Assembly (NCBI RefSeq): GCF_021390195.1 | Contig: NZ_CP090003.1 | Span: 1,352,001-1,416,000, forward strand | Reading direction: 5' to 3' | Length of the DNA stretch: 64,000 nucleotides | From: Flagellimonas sp. CMM7 | GTDB lineage: Bacteria > Bacteroidota > Bacteroidia > Flavobacteriales > Flavobacteriaceae | Shown here: positions 54,752 to 64,000 of the stretch, in pieces | Numbering within the stretch: position 1 is the first letter of the stretch | Layout of the letters: each line of letters begins with the position of its first letter | Made by a program: the position numbers and the translations under genes | The notes under the pieces: generated by a model | Database searches by the model: none | Told to the model about the DNA's origin: nothing | The model's input: the letters and a program-made list of their open reading frames with translations, nothing else

Positions 54752-56797
54752 CTAATTAAAGACTAATTCATCCAAGAAAATAAAACTATTGCCTCCAGGT
54801 TCAATGTGCCAATCAGGATTCTTCAACGGGCTTTCAACAAAAAGCCTTACCTTTTTTAGTGAAATCGGATCAAAGGCAATATTGTAAGCCATACGTTCAA
54901 TATCAATGCTAGGTTCTGGCTTTGGCAGTTTTATGGTCTTTATTTTTCTAAAATTATTCCCATCTGTTGAGCCCCAAACGGTATAGCCTACAGGAAAGAA
55001 AATCCAACTAGTCGGTATGGAAAGACTCCCTACCGAGATATTTGACACTGTGGTCTGTTCTTTAAATTCTATGGTTGCTGTCATATGCTGACTTTCATAC
55101 CCCACCCAATTACCGTCAACAAAATTAGTTGTTCCTCGTTTGAGATCCATAAGTGTTTTACCACCTTTAGCTTTATATTTTGGATGCGGGGTGCTTGCTA
55201 ATGTTATGTTACTGATTTCCACCTGATTTTTCAAGAAATGTGCCGTACTAACTAAACTGGGCTCCCAATTGTCTGAAGTGGCGTATGTTTTTAATGTAGA
55301 AGTTTCTGTAAGATAAAATGGCGCAGAATATTCCTTCGGAATAGTATCGTTTTTCGAATTTTCTGTTATGTAAAACACCTTGGCTCCTTCAAAATATTGT
55401 TCAATCGATATTTTTACAGAGTCCTTAAAAATTTCTTGATCCGCGATGATAGTAGGAGGGGTTAACGTACTTGATGCAAAAACACTGTCCGCTATCTGAC
55501 TTTGCACTAAAATCGCATCATTTTGTCTTTGAAATTCAGCAAGTCCATCTTCGGTCATTTTGGTTTGCCATACATAAAGGTTTTTTAAATTGGATAATGT
55601 TGCAAATGCGCTAAGAGCTGAATCATCCAATTCCGAACCATAGAGGTTCAATGATTCCAGAAATTCAAAATCACCGAGCATGGGCACAATTGCATTGGTT
55701 ATTTCCGTATTCTGCAACTGAAGCTTGGTAAGGTGTTTAAACTGTTTTAGTTGCTTGGCCAATTCATCGGTTAAATTGGTATGCCCTAAATTCATTTCAA
55801 CAATATTATCCCTATATGGTTTAAGCAAGTCAAAGTCTTGTTCACCAAGATCTTTCCTTTTCAAAAAATTAATGGATAACAGCGGAACTTCTTCTGAAGC
55901 CAACTGTGCAGAGATATTATTTTGGGATAAGGTGCCGATGAACTCTAAAGGTACAATATCCACTTTTTCGGCAATCAACGCTTTTACGGAGGTATCCTTT
56001 TCTAATGAGGCTAATATCGCGGCCAATTTTTCATCAGCAGGTAAATTCTTTACCACGCAATCAAAACAATTCTCATTCTTCATCCACCAATTCATTAAAA
56101 GTACTTCTTCTTGAGTAAGCTGTACTTTTCCCTTTGGCGGCATATGTTCTTTATCCTCAATAGGTAGATAAAGGCGATGCATTAGCAACGATGTCTTCTC
56201 CTGCTCCAGTGAATCTAAAAGTGACCCGGAATCTCCTCCTGCCAATAACTCCTTTTGCGAAGTGAGCAATAATCCTCCTTTGGCCTTACCACTATTGTGG
56301 CAACTAACACATTTTTGTTGAAGGATAGGTTGAATGACATCTGAGAATACCACCGCTTCTTCTATATCTTCAATTATGGGTTCTTCATAAGCTTCTTCAA
56401 ACAAAAAGTCTTCACCATGGGTAAGACTTCCTCCATAATGTCCTGTCAGGGTAAGAAGAATCAATACTAAAACAAAAACCGGGAAATATGATTTTTGAGC
56501 CAATCCATTAGCTGATTTTTTAAGAAAAAATAGCATCAAAGCGCCCACGGAGAAAGCTACTGCAATCCACCGGTGTCTAAATAGTAGTTCTTCATCATAT
56601 CCTCCGTTTTCTCCTAAAAACCAACCTGATGCAACTGAAAAGATGGCACTGAAAGCTCCTATTGCCAGCGCAAATAGAATAGTTCCATTGTCTTTTGGAG
56701 CCGGTTTTTTATAGTAATAGAGCTCCATTAAGAATGCCAAAACTAAAATCCCAATGGGCAAATGGACAAATAAGGGATGTAAATTTCCTAACTGCAT
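54752..56797 (-). CDS. Membrane protein with DUF2231, PSC-type cytochrome c, LRR and F5/8-like domains
   Basis: A 681-residue multidomain protein. Residues 1-125 hold four membrane helices (DUF2231-like, LHPLFVHLPIGIL). A planctomycete-type cytochrome c domain follows with CVSCH (about 160-250). A leucine-rich stretch (about 330-410, NLGHTNLTDELAKQL, LNLYGSELDDSALSAF) is followed by a chitobiase-C/FN3-like domain and a C-terminal beta domain ending FIFLDELVFN. The order resembles proteins found next to PSD1/DUF1501 pairs. It is the last gene of the module that begins at 62545. Electron acceptance and carbohydrate binding are suggested but unproven. Confidence 0.87.
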   Translation of the reverse strand: MQLGNLHPLFVHLPIGILVLAFLMELYYYKKPAPKDNGTILFALAIGAFSAIFSVASGWFLGENGGYDEELLFRHRWIAVAFSVGALMLFFLKKSANGLAQKSYFPVFVLVLILLTLTGHYGGSLTHGEDFLFEEAYEEPIIEDIEEAVVFSDVIQPILQQKCVSCHNSGKAKGGLLLTSQKELLAGGDSGSLLDSLEQEKTSLLMHRLYLPIEDKEHMPPKGKVQLTQEEVLLMNWWMKNENCFDCVVKNLPADEKLAAILASLEKDTSVKALIAEKVDIVPLEFIGTLSQNNISAQLASEEVPLLSINFLKRKDLGEQDFDLLKPYRDNIVEMNLGHTNLTDELAKQLKQFKHLTKLQLQNTEITNAIVPMLGDFEFLESLNLYGSELDDSALSAFATLSNLKNLYVWQTKMTEDGLAEFQRQNDAILVQSQIADSVFASSTLTPPTIIADQEIFKDSVKISIEQYFEGAKVFYITENSKNDTIPKEYSAPFYLTETSTLKTYATSDNWEPSLVSTAHFLKNQVEISNITLASTPHPKYKAKGGKTLMDLKRGTTNFVDGNWVGYESQHMTATIEFKEQTTVSNISVGSLSIPTSWIFFPVGYTVWGSTDGNNFRKIKTIKLPKPEPSIDIERMAYNIAFDPISLKKVRLFVESPLKNPDWHIEPGGNSFIFLDELVFN

Positions 56798-56810
56798 TAT
56801 TAGCTTTTAT

Positions 56811-57665
56811 TTATTCAACAATAATTTCATCCACGAATACCCAAGGCAACGTTCCTTTACCTGGATGCCAATCGGGGATTTCTTTTAAAGAAGAAATAGT
56901 TATGGTCAATGTGCTGTATTTTTCTTTTTGAACGGGAATCTCAACAAAATCCATTGTTTTGCTTTTAGCTTCCTCACTACTGCTCAATTTAATAGCGCCA
57001 ACAGAACCCCTTGCCGATTTAACATCTATCGATGCAGGATAAAAAATCCATGATCCTTGATCCTGTAATACGCTCACAACTATCTTTTCCACTAAAGCGG
57101 GTTCTTGAAAATTAAGGTCGACAACAATTTCATTTTCTTGAAAACCCAACCACCTTGTACCATTTCTAAAATTCACTGTTCCCTTAAGGCCGTCTATCAA
57201 GGTATTTCCTACGTTTCCTTTATAATTTTCATTGGGTCCGGGGTTAATATTTATTACGGCGCTGGAAATATCCTTGTTCATTTTACGTACAACCAGCTCC
57301 AGCTCTTTGCTAGGCTTAAAATTCTTATGAAAAGCCTTTACCTTTAAGCGGGTCGTAGTTGTAATTTTTAAAGGTCCTCCATAACGATGGGAATTTTCTG
57401 TAACACTACTCCCGTCTGTTGTATACCTAAGTATTGCATTATCAAAAGCCAAATCTACCTTTACCAATGCCGAATTTCTAAAAAGTGATGAATCCACATG
57501 AACTATTGGAGGTGACAGCTGAATAGCTGATTCATCTAAAAAAACTGGTTTCCTTGATTGGCATGAGAGAGTGGTCAAACTGAAAAAGAAAATCAAAGCT
57601 GTTGCTTTCGCAATCTTCCCAAAAGTACCAATTGCTGTATTTAACTTAAGACCTAAAACCCTCAT
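56811..57665 (-). CDS. Lipoprotein with chitobiase-C and F5/8-like domains
   Basis: About 284 residues from the ATG at 57665, which overlaps the upstream stop (ATGA). A lipoprotein signal ends at TTLSC. A chitobiase/hexosaminidase C-terminal-type repeat (NAILRYTTDGSSVTENS) precedes a discoidin-like beta domain that ends PDWHPGKGTLPWVFVDEIIVE. The final part is a paralogue of the C-terminal domain of the next gene (NPDWHIEPGGNSFIFLDELVF). This suggests that both proteins bind the same type of ligand, perhaps a glycan. Confidence 0.82.
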   Translation of the reverse strand: MRVLGLKLNTAIGTFGKIAKATALIFFFSLTTLSCQSRKPVFLDESAIQLSPPIVHVDSSLFRNSALVKVDLAFDNAILRYTTDGSSVTENSHRYGGPLKITTTTRLKVKAFHKNFKPSKELELVVRKMNKDISSAVININPGPNENYKGNVGNTLIDGLKGTVNFRNGTRWLGFQENEIVVDLNFQEPALVEKIVVSVLQDQGSWIFYPASIDVKSARGSVGAIKLSSSEEAKSKTMDFVEIPVQKEKYSTLTITISSLKEIPDWHPGKGTLPWVFVDEIIVE

Positions 57666-58699
57666 ACCCGATATAATTTTATGGGATATGTGGCAGAAGA
57701 ATTCCATTGGGCAACATAAATATTCTCATCTTCATCTATACACACATCATGAGGGTGCGTAAAAATCTTTAAGGTTTGATGCATGGGATTCAGGTTGTCA
57801 TTTTCATAATGCGGAATACTTCCTCCCGGAGCAGAAATCAATTTGTTGTTTTCATCCAATATTGAAATAAAACCCGTGCCTTCAGAGCCATCTCCAGACC
57901 ATATTGTAGCTAGGTAAATATGGTTGTTATGTATCACCGGCCTACATATGTAAGCCCCTGGCAAATCAATGGAATCAAGGTAAGTACCATCCAATGAAAA
58001 ACGCTTTAACTTATTTTGCTGGCGAGCTGTTATCAACAAGCTTGGATTTTTTGGATTACGGTCATCAATACAAATACCATGTGCATTATTGAATAGATGA
58101 TCTTCATCACCTCTACCCCCAAATATGTTTTTTATGTTTCCCTTGGAATCATAGTGCGTTATAAATTGAGCCCCATAACCATCTGCAACATATATATCTC
58201 CATTTTCCGCAATTGTAGTTTCAGTTGGTATGTACTCCTCTTTTTTCTGGTACTTGCCACTTTCTTTTGGGAATGGAAGAACTTGAATCACTTTTCCATC
58301 CAAAGTCGTTTTAATTACCTCATGCCTATCATTATCCGAGATGTACAAAAATTCGGTTCCATTTTCATCATGAATGGTTAATCCATGGGCCCCGGGATAT
58401 TCTTTGCCCCAAGCATTCAACAACTTTCCAGATTTATCGTAGATAAGAACATTGTTTTTGGTGTGGTTGGTCAACAGGATAATTCTACCCTTGGCATCTT
58501 GGACCATCTCATGACAGTCCTTTACCGGGAAGTTTTTGCTATTGAGCTTCCCCCAGTTTATATCCACTTTGTATTGGTGGCTTCCATGGCCAATAATAAT
58601 ATCTTTTTGCATACGCTCAGAAAATGATAAACTACCTAGGGATGCCAAGCCCAAAGAGGCCAGTCCTCCTTTTTCAATGAATCCCCTTCTGTTCATCAT
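57662..58699 (-). CDS. Exported six-bladed beta-propeller (NHL-like) protein
   Basis: A 345-residue protein with a Tat-like start (NRRGFIEKGGLASLGLASLG) and NHL-type blades (AHGLTIHDENGTEFLYISDNDRHEVIKTT, ENGDIYVADGYGAQFITHY, HPHDVCIDEDENIYVAQW). The fold is common in sugar lactone hydrolases and in pure binding proteins. No lactonase metal-ligand set is obvious. It overlaps both neighbours by four bases, so it is tightly coupled with the DUF1501 protein and the lipoprotein. Confidence 0.87.
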   Translation of the reverse strand: MMNRRGFIEKGGLASLGLASLGSLSFSERMQKDIIIGHGSHQYKVDINWGKLNSKNFPVKDCHEMVQDAKGRIILLTNHTKNNVLIYDKSGKLLNAWGKEYPGAHGLTIHDENGTEFLYISDNDRHEVIKTTLDGKVIQVLPFPKESGKYQKKEEYIPTETTIAENGDIYVADGYGAQFITHYDSKGNIKNIFGGRGDEDHLFNNAHGICIDDRNPKNPSLLITARQQNKLKRFSLDGTYLDSIDLPGAYICRPVIHNNHIYLATIWSGDGSEGTGFISILDENNKLISAPGGSIPHYENDNLNPMHQTLKIFTHPHDVCIDEDENIYVAQWNSSATYPIKLYRV

Positions 58700-60186
58700 G
58701 CCAATATATCCTTTACCAGGTGCCCCTCTACATCAGTAAGTCTAAATCTTCTTCCCTGATATTTATAAGTGAGTCTTTCATGATCAATACCCAACAAATG
58801 AAGTAGTGTCGCCTGAAAATCATGAACATGCACGGGGTTGTCAACTATGTTATAGCCGAACTCATCGGTTTCACCATATACAAAACCGGGTTTAATGCCT
58901 CCCCCTGCCATCCACATGGTAAAACATCTTGGATGATGGTCTCTTCCATAATTAGTATCGGTCAAAAGGCCTTGAGAGTAATTTGTTCTCCCAAATTCGC
59001 CTCCCCATACCACCAAGGTATCTTCTAACATACCTCTTTGTTTAAGGTCAGCCACTAGAGCCGCTGAAGCTTGATCTACATCTTTTGCCTGCTTTTCAAT
59101 AGCAGAAGGCAAATTATCATGCTGATCCCATCCCATATGGTATAATTGAATAAAACGAACATCTTGTTCTGCCAACCTTCTTGCCAGCAAACAATTGGCG
59201 GCGTAAGTGCCGGGTATTTTGGCATCTGCCCCGTACATTTTATAAATGTAATCCGGTTCGTTTTCTGTGTTCATTACCTCTGGAACAGAAGTTTGCATTC
59301 TATAGGCCATTTCATATTGAGCTATCCTACTTTGAATCTCATCATCCCCAAATTCCTTATACTGTTTTTCATTAAGTGCTGCTAGATTATCCAGTATGGA
59401 ACGTTTGGTTTCCTTGGATATTCCTTTTGGGTCATTTAAATAAAGAACGGGGTCTTTTGCAGCCCTGAACTGGACTCCTTGATGCAATGAGTGAAGAAAA
59501 CCATTACCCCACAATCTGGTGTACAATGGCTGACCGTTTGGTCTTCCCGTACCCCTGGACAATAATACTGTAAATGAAGGCAGGTTTTCATTTTCGCTCC
59601 CTAATCCATAACTTAACCAAGAGCCTATACTGGGTCTCCCAGGCTGTTGGGAACCGGTCTGGAAAAAAGTAACGGCGGGATCATGGTTAATTGCTTCAGT
59701 ATACATTGATTTTACAATGCATAGCTCATCTACCATTTTTGCGGTATAAGGTAATAGGTCACTGATCCATGTTCCGTTTTTACCATGTTGCTGAAAACCA
59801 AAATTTGAACCCACCAAAGGAAACTTGTCTTGTCCCGAAGTCATTCCGGTCAAACGTTGTCCATTACGAATGGATTCGGGCAAATCTTCACCTCGCCTCT
59901 GGTTAAGCAATGGTTTGTAATCAAAAAGTTCTAATTGTGAAGGCCCTCCACTTTGAAATAGATAAATGACCCGTTTTATTTTTGCTGGATGATGAGGGGA
60001 GTTAAGAATACCCTTTATCCCCATTGGATTATCCGCTTTAGTAATTAAACTGCCTTCTTTTTGATAAAAATTACAGCCAAGAAGAGAGCCCAATGCCATT
60101 CCACCAACTCCCAACGCAGACTTTCCCAAGAAAGACCTCCGGTTCATATTGATGGCGTTGTCTGCTATTATTTTCTTTTCGCTCAT
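58696..60186 (-). CDS. Exported DUF1501 (alkaline-phosphatase-fold) protein
   Basis: A 496-residue protein with a Tat signal (MNRRSFLGKSALGVGGMALG). It shows the DUF1501 blocks: YLFQSGGPSQLELFDYKP, INHDPAVTFFQTGSQQPGRPSIGSW, RFIQLYHMGWDQHDNLP and VWGGEFGRTNYSQG. The family has a sulfatase/phosphatase-like fold with unknown activity. It is almost always paired with a DUF1549/DUF1553 cytochrome protein, as here, where the two are one base apart. This pair is abundant in Planctomycetes and scattered in marine Bacteroidetes. Confidence 0.94.
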   Translation of the reverse strand: MSEKKIIADNAINMNRRSFLGKSALGVGGMALGSLLGCNFYQKEGSLITKADNPMGIKGILNSPHHPAKIKRVIYLFQSGGPSQLELFDYKPLLNQRRGEDLPESIRNGQRLTGMTSGQDKFPLVGSNFGFQQHGKNGTWISDLLPYTAKMVDELCIVKSMYTEAINHDPAVTFFQTGSQQPGRPSIGSWLSYGLGSENENLPSFTVLLSRGTGRPNGQPLYTRLWGNGFLHSLHQGVQFRAAKDPVLYLNDPKGISKETKRSILDNLAALNEKQYKEFGDDEIQSRIAQYEMAYRMQTSVPEVMNTENEPDYIYKMYGADAKIPGTYAANCLLARRLAEQDVRFIQLYHMGWDQHDNLPSAIEKQAKDVDQASAALVADLKQRGMLEDTLVVWGGEFGRTNYSQGLLTDTNYGRDHHPRCFTMWMAGGGIKPGFVYGETDEFGYNIVDNPVHVHDFQATLLHLLGIDHERLTYKYQGRRFRLTDVEGHLVKDILA

Positions 60187-60187
60187 A

Positions 60188-62545
60188 TTATCCTCTTGAG
60201 ATGGTTTCGTCTAAATTTAGTATTGTATGTGCCGTTAAGGCCAATGCCGTAAGATGATCTGAAGAAATATCCACATCAACAGAAAACTCTCCTATTGACA
60301 GGTATTCGTCCGTAATGACCTCGCCTGTTTTTATCTTTTCAAAAGTGTCCAAATAAAGGTCATGCAAAATTTTCAATTCTTCTTCATTTGGCTTCCTAGA
60401 AGTAGCATTTTGAAAAACATATCCTATTTGGTTCATTGGTTCCTTGCCACTTGCATCTATTGCTTTATATGCCAAAGCTCTAGCGGCCTCTATAAGTTGT
60501 GGGTCATTTAAAAGTACAAGAGCCTGCAACGGAGTATTGGTTTCTTGTCGTTTTACAGTACAAAGGTCTCTTGAAGACGCATCAAAGGTCATCATACTGG
60601 GTGGTGGAACAGTTCTCTTCCAAAATGTATATAAGCTTTTCCTGTACAAATCTTTGCCCTCGCTCTGAACATAGGTTGAAGTACTTCCTCCCCCTCCTCC
60701 TGTGGTCTCTTCCCAAATACCATCTGGCTGATAAGGTTTTACACTTGGTCCACCCACCTCAGCATTTAACAAACCACTAATTTTTAATGCTTGATCTCTA
60801 ATCATCTCAGCACTCAATCTTAACCTAGAAGCTCTTGCCAAATATGTATTTTCGGGATCTAACTCTTGCATTTCTTCTGTGATATGGCTGCTCTGTTGAT
60901 AGGTAGAAGAGAGCACCATATATTTAATAATCTGCTTAACATCCCACCCTTCTTTCATGAACTTGACTGCCAAAAAATCCAATAATTCTGGATGGGAGGG
61001 CAATGCTCCTTGATTTCCAAAATCATAAGAACTTTCCACCAAACCTTTACCAAATATTTTTTGCCAGATTCGATTGACGGCAACTCGAGCGGTTAATGGA
61101 TTGTCTTCATGAAACAACCATTTGGAAAGTCCTAGTCTATTCCTTGGAAATTCTTCTGGGAACGGCAAAATTGCTTCAGGAGTTGAAGGAAAGACTTGTT
61201 CAGAAGGTTGATCATAAACTCCTCTATTCAAAACAAAGGTTTCTCTCTGGACCTGCATATCTTTCATAACCATTACTTCCACCTTTTGTTCAGGGTTTTT
61301 GGTCATGTTCACAAAGCTCAACACCCCTTCCATATCATCTTTTGAAACGGTTATGTATGGTTCCGGTATTTCCTGGGCATTTGCCATAAGCCCTTTCTCA
61401 TCTATATTGTTAAAAAAACCGAAAAGCTCGAAATGTTCTTTTTGGCTTAAAGGGTCATATTTATGGTCATGACAACGGGCACATTCCATGGTCATTCCTA
61501 AAAACGCCGTACTGAATGTGTTTGTCCTATCCTCTACATATTCTATTCGGTATTCCTCAGGAATAACTCCTCCTTCTGCGGTTATCTTATGGTTTCGGTT
61601 AAATCCTGTGGCCAAAATGGATTCTTTGGTAGCATTGGAAAGCATGTCTCCCGCCAACTGGTAGGTCACGAATTTATCATAAGGCATGTTCTTTTCAAAA
61701 GCGTGGATGACCCAATCGCGCCAAGGCCACATGGTACGTTCAAAATCATCTTGATAACCATGAGTATCTGCATATCTTGCAACATCCATCCAGTCTGCGG
61801 TCATATATTCTGCATAAGCCGTAGTGTTGAGCAAAGAATCAACAACCTTTTCATAGGCGTTTTTAGAGTTGTCTTTTAGGAAAGTATTCACTTGATCAAC
61901 ACTTGGGGGCAATCCTGCAATGCTAAAAAATGCACGACGTATGAGTTGCTCTTTGGTTGCTTTTTTTGAAGGTATAAACCCTTGGAGGTTCAGTTTTTCG
62001 AGAACAAACTTATCTATTTCGTTATGACTCCACTCATCACTCTCAATTACTGGGACTTCTGGGCTAACCGGTGGCACAAATGCCCAATGTTTCTTGTACA
62101 CAGCACCTTGTTCCACCCATTTTTTAAGCAATTCCTTCTCATAATCCGTTAATGAAAGGTTTGAATCTGGCGGTGGCATTTTTAGTGCTGCATCCTCTTC
62201 AAAAATCCGTTTTATCAACTCACTTTTTTCCAAATCACCAGGGACAATGGCATATCTATCCTTGTCCTCTCCAATTGCGGCATAAGCATCTTCAGACTTG
62301 TTTAACGAAAGACCACCCTCAATGGCATTTTTATCCGGTCCGTGGCATGCAAAGCATCTGTCTGAAAGAATTGGTTTTATATGAAATGAGAAATCAATAT
62401 TGTCTGGGATTTGACCTAAGGATTGCTCTTGAGAAATGGTTGCGTATTCTCCTTTTTTACTCTGACAACTTATCACAAAAAAAGACATCATAATGAAATA
62501 CGCCGCTTGCGATAACTTCTTTTTTAATGTCTGGAAAGAAGGCAT
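60188..62545 (-). CDS. PSCyt1/PSCyt2/PSD1 planctomycete-type cytochrome protein
   Basis: A 785-residue lipoprotein (FFVISC). PSCyt1 with haem motif CFACH lies near residues 60-140, PSCyt2 (DUF1549) spans about 165-380, and PSD1 (DUF1553) about 470-750 (FPRNRLGLSKWLFHEDNPLTARVAVNRIWQ, TFDASSRDLCTVKRQETNTPLQALVLLND). A second haem-like CARCHDHKYDP occurs in the middle. It is the first gene of the module and probably the electron-transfer partner of the DUF1501 protein. Function of these pairs is not established; use in polysaccharide breakdown has been suggested. Confidence 0.94.
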   Translation of the reverse strand: MPSFQTLKKKLSQAAYFIMMSFFVISCQSKKGEYATISQEQSLGQIPDNIDFSFHIKPILSDRCFACHGPDKNAIEGGLSLNKSEDAYAAIGEDKDRYAIVPGDLEKSELIKRIFEEDAALKMPPPDSNLSLTDYEKELLKKWVEQGAVYKKHWAFVPPVSPEVPVIESDEWSHNEIDKFVLEKLNLQGFIPSKKATKEQLIRRAFFSIAGLPPSVDQVNTFLKDNSKNAYEKVVDSLLNTTAYAEYMTADWMDVARYADTHGYQDDFERTMWPWRDWVIHAFEKNMPYDKFVTYQLAGDMLSNATKESILATGFNRNHKITAEGGVIPEEYRIEYVEDRTNTFSTAFLGMTMECARCHDHKYDPLSQKEHFELFGFFNNIDEKGLMANAQEIPEPYITVSKDDMEGVLSFVNMTKNPEQKVEVMVMKDMQVQRETFVLNRGVYDQPSEQVFPSTPEAILPFPEEFPRNRLGLSKWLFHEDNPLTARVAVNRIWQKIFGKGLVESSYDFGNQGALPSHPELLDFLAVKFMKEGWDVKQIIKYMVLSSTYQQSSHITEEMQELDPENTYLARASRLRLSAEMIRDQALKISGLLNAEVGGPSVKPYQPDGIWEETTGGGGGSTSTYVQSEGKDLYRKSLYTFWKRTVPPPSMMTFDASSRDLCTVKRQETNTPLQALVLLNDPQLIEAARALAYKAIDASGKEPMNQIGYVFQNATSRKPNEEELKILHDLYLDTFEKIKTGEVITDEYLSIGEFSVDVDISSDHLTALALTAHTILNLDETISRG

Positions 62546-62799
62546 TTGATTTGGATTTTTGATTGTTGCTTTTGAAACTAGTTAGATAACTGGAAATCCA
62601 CTTAAAAAATTCGACCAATGGCAAAGCAGAAAAGACCAATGAAGTTGTATTAGCAAATTCAATTGGAATTCATTAAATAATTGAAAAACTGCACCAAATT
62701 CAAGCTTACTAGGCTAAGAAATTCAATAAATGAGCAAGTATTTTTGAAAACATAACAAAAACGTTAAAGAACATTTAGCTCTAAACATCAATCATACTT

Positions 62800-63519
62800 C
62801 TACGTAATTGAATCATTTAATATGCGATTTTTGGCATCATTTAAATAGCTTCTACCTATAGTATATCTGATACCATCAACTTCTAAACTATTGCCTTCAA
62901 CAGCCTCAACTTTATCTATGGCAATAGTATAAGACCTATGTATTCTTAGGAACTTATCCGAAGGTAATTCATCTGTAAAACTACCTAAGGTCTTGTGGAT
63001 TATATATTTTGCCGAAGTGGTCTTAATACGGATGTAGTCTTTAAGGCTCTCTACCACCACAATTTCATCCAGAAAAATCTTTTGTAGTTTCTTTTTATCT
63101 ACTTTGACAAAAATACTCGGTTTTTCATTTAACGACTGCCCCCCTGCATTGGACGTCCCTTGCTTTAGGCTTATAATACGATTTACTGTTTTTAAAAACC
63201 TTGGGAAAGGAATAGGTTTTACGAGATAATCTATAACTTCCAGCTCAAAGCTTTTTAATGCATATTCTTCATGCGCAGTTGTAATAACAATCATTGGAGA
63301 TACGTGTAACGATTCCAAAAAATTGAGTCCATCCAAAATGGGCATGTTGATATCCAAGAAAATAATGTCAACCTCATTTTCTTGCAGAAATGATGTTGCG
63401 TCTATAGCGTTTGAAAAAGTATTGACAAGTTGCAGTTGTTTTATCTGTTCAGCATAATTCTTTAATACATTAATTGCCAATGGCTCATCATCAATAATAA
63501 TAACTCTTAGGGCTGTCAT
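62800..63519 (-). CDS. LytTR-family response regulator
   Basis: A 239-residue regulator. The N-terminal receiver has the acidic pair in IIDDEP, phospho-Asp in FLDINMP and Lys in YLVKPI. The C-terminal LytTR DNA-binding domain begins near residue 133 (IFVKVDKKKLQKIFLDEIVVVE) and ends with FLRIHRSYTIAIDKV. It overlaps the sensor kinase gene by four bases. LytTR proteins bind pairs of short direct repeats; candidates exist at 54110-54141. No target is proven. Confidence 0.95.
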   Translation of the reverse strand: MTALRVIIIDDEPLAINVLKNYAEQIKQLQLVNTFSNAIDATSFLQENEVDIIFLDINMPILDGLNFLESLHVSPMIVITTAHEEYALKSFELEVIDYLVKPIPFPRFLKTVNRIISLKQGTSNAGGQSLNEKPSIFVKVDKKKLQKIFLDEIVVVESLKDYIRIKTTSAKYIIHKTLGSFTDELPSDKFLRIHRSYTIAIDKVEAVEGNSLEVDGIRYTIGRSYLNDAKNRILNDSIT

Positions 63520-64000
63520 ACTTTTAGTTTTAAATCTACATGAAACATATTCTCCTTCTCAAAAATAGATAGGTCATAATCTTTTGGATCATACCCCAAT
63601 TCCAAACGTTTCTTTACATTGGACAATCCTATGCCCCCACTTCTGGTTGCCACTTTGCTATCCATATCATTTGTAGGAATTGTGTTGGATACATTAAAAT
63701 ACAAAAAATCATCTGCAACATTCACATCTATGGCAATATGCATATCACCAATATTTTTACTTGCCCCATGTTTAAAACAGTTTTCAATTAGTGGAACAAG
63801 TAGCATTGGCGCAATCATCTTATTTTCCAGATCTCCCGAAATTCCAATATCAATCTGCAATGAGTCATTAAAACGTATTCGCTCTAAGTCTATATAATTT
63901 TGAATACAGTCTATTTCACTTTTTAAGTCTTGCTTTCTTTTTCTGGTAGCATAGAGCAAATAACGCATCAGTCCAGAAAGTTTTAAAATGACTTCTGGTG
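63516..64000 (-). CDS. LytS-type sensor histidine kinase, C-terminal part
   Basis: The frame is open to the right window edge, so only the last 160 residues are seen. It contains the end of the His_kinase domain (VILKLSGLMRYLLYATRKRK) and an ATPase domain with the N box (VPLIENCFKHGASK) and G box (GGIGLSNVKKRLELGY). The phospho-His region lies beyond the window. An ATG at 63968 is internal and not a start. It pairs with the LytTR regulator by a four-base overlap. Confidence 0.92.
   Translation of the reverse strand, partial: PEVILKLSGLMRYLLYATRKRKQDLKSEIDCIQNYIDLERIRFNDSLQIDIGISGDLENKMIAPMLLVPLIENCFKHGASKNIGDMHIAIDVNVADDFLYFNVSNTIPTNDMDSKVATRSGGIGLSNVKKRLELGYDPKDYDLSIFEKENMFHVDLKLKV

Overview
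The window looks like DNA from a marine or aquatic Flavobacteriaceae member (Bacteroidota). Supporting signs are an AT-rich composition, Bacteroidetes-type conjugation genes (TraE/F/G/I/J), an RteC homologue, tyrosine integrases of the IntDOT kind, many lipoproteins, TPR-HTH and hybrid two-component regulators, an OMP_b-brl TonB-type receptor and LytTR signalling. No species is claimed.

Region 1 (1 to about 22160) is the right-hand part of an integrative conjugative element (element A). It starts with a minus-strand transfer operon (traE, traF, traG, traI, then traJ cut by the window edge) and a divergent exported amidase. An overlapping HTH / EEP-nuclease-like / ORF6N operon follows. Then comes a visibly more AT-rich cargo block with a peptide-export cassette: a C39-peptidase ABC exporter, its HlyD adaptor, a membrane-spanning TPR-HTH regulator, a 38-codon double-glycine precursor peptide and an exported prolyl-oligopeptidase-like enzyme. 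After that come rteC, an intergenic region with repeated operator-like motifs, a set of beta-barrel and lipoprotein genes, and the integrase. The element ends at a 43-base 3' fragment of a tRNA-Asp gene (22118-22160).

Region 2 (about 22161 to 44911) looks like a second element (element B) in tandem at the same kind of site. It opens with its own integrase and closes with another 3' tRNA-Asp fragment (44890-44911) followed by a strong terminator. Its cargo is a long plus-strand run of mostly exported proteins: NTF2-like proteins, a CPBP membrane protein, DUF4199, a C45-type acyltransferase/hydrolase, a DUF2911 protein, a Tat-exported alanine-racemase-like protein lacking the usual tyrosine, an alpha/beta hydrolase broken by a stop codon, an outer-membrane receptor and a lipoprotein. 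A 7TM-AraC regulator is divergent to it. Two minus-strand sets of exported two-subunit molybdenum hydroxylases follow, one with a cytochrome c.

Region 3 (44912 to 64000) appears to be chromosomal. It holds an M19 dipeptidase / RidA / GntP permease operon and a large hybrid sensor kinase. Next are secreted proteins, including a papain-like protein with two repeated beta domains and a collagen-like lipoprotein, then a YegP-like protein. A five-gene run resembling planctomycete PSCyt/PSD1-DUF1501 modules follows, and the window ends with a LytTR response regulator and the C-terminal part of its sensor kinase.

The most attractive candidate for a new system is the peptide cassette at 7252-14840. 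It has everything needed to make, export, sense and possibly destroy a 16-residue peptide: a Gram-negative, membrane-spanning analogue of TPR-based peptide signalling. That role is inference. The parts themselves are read directly from the sequence.
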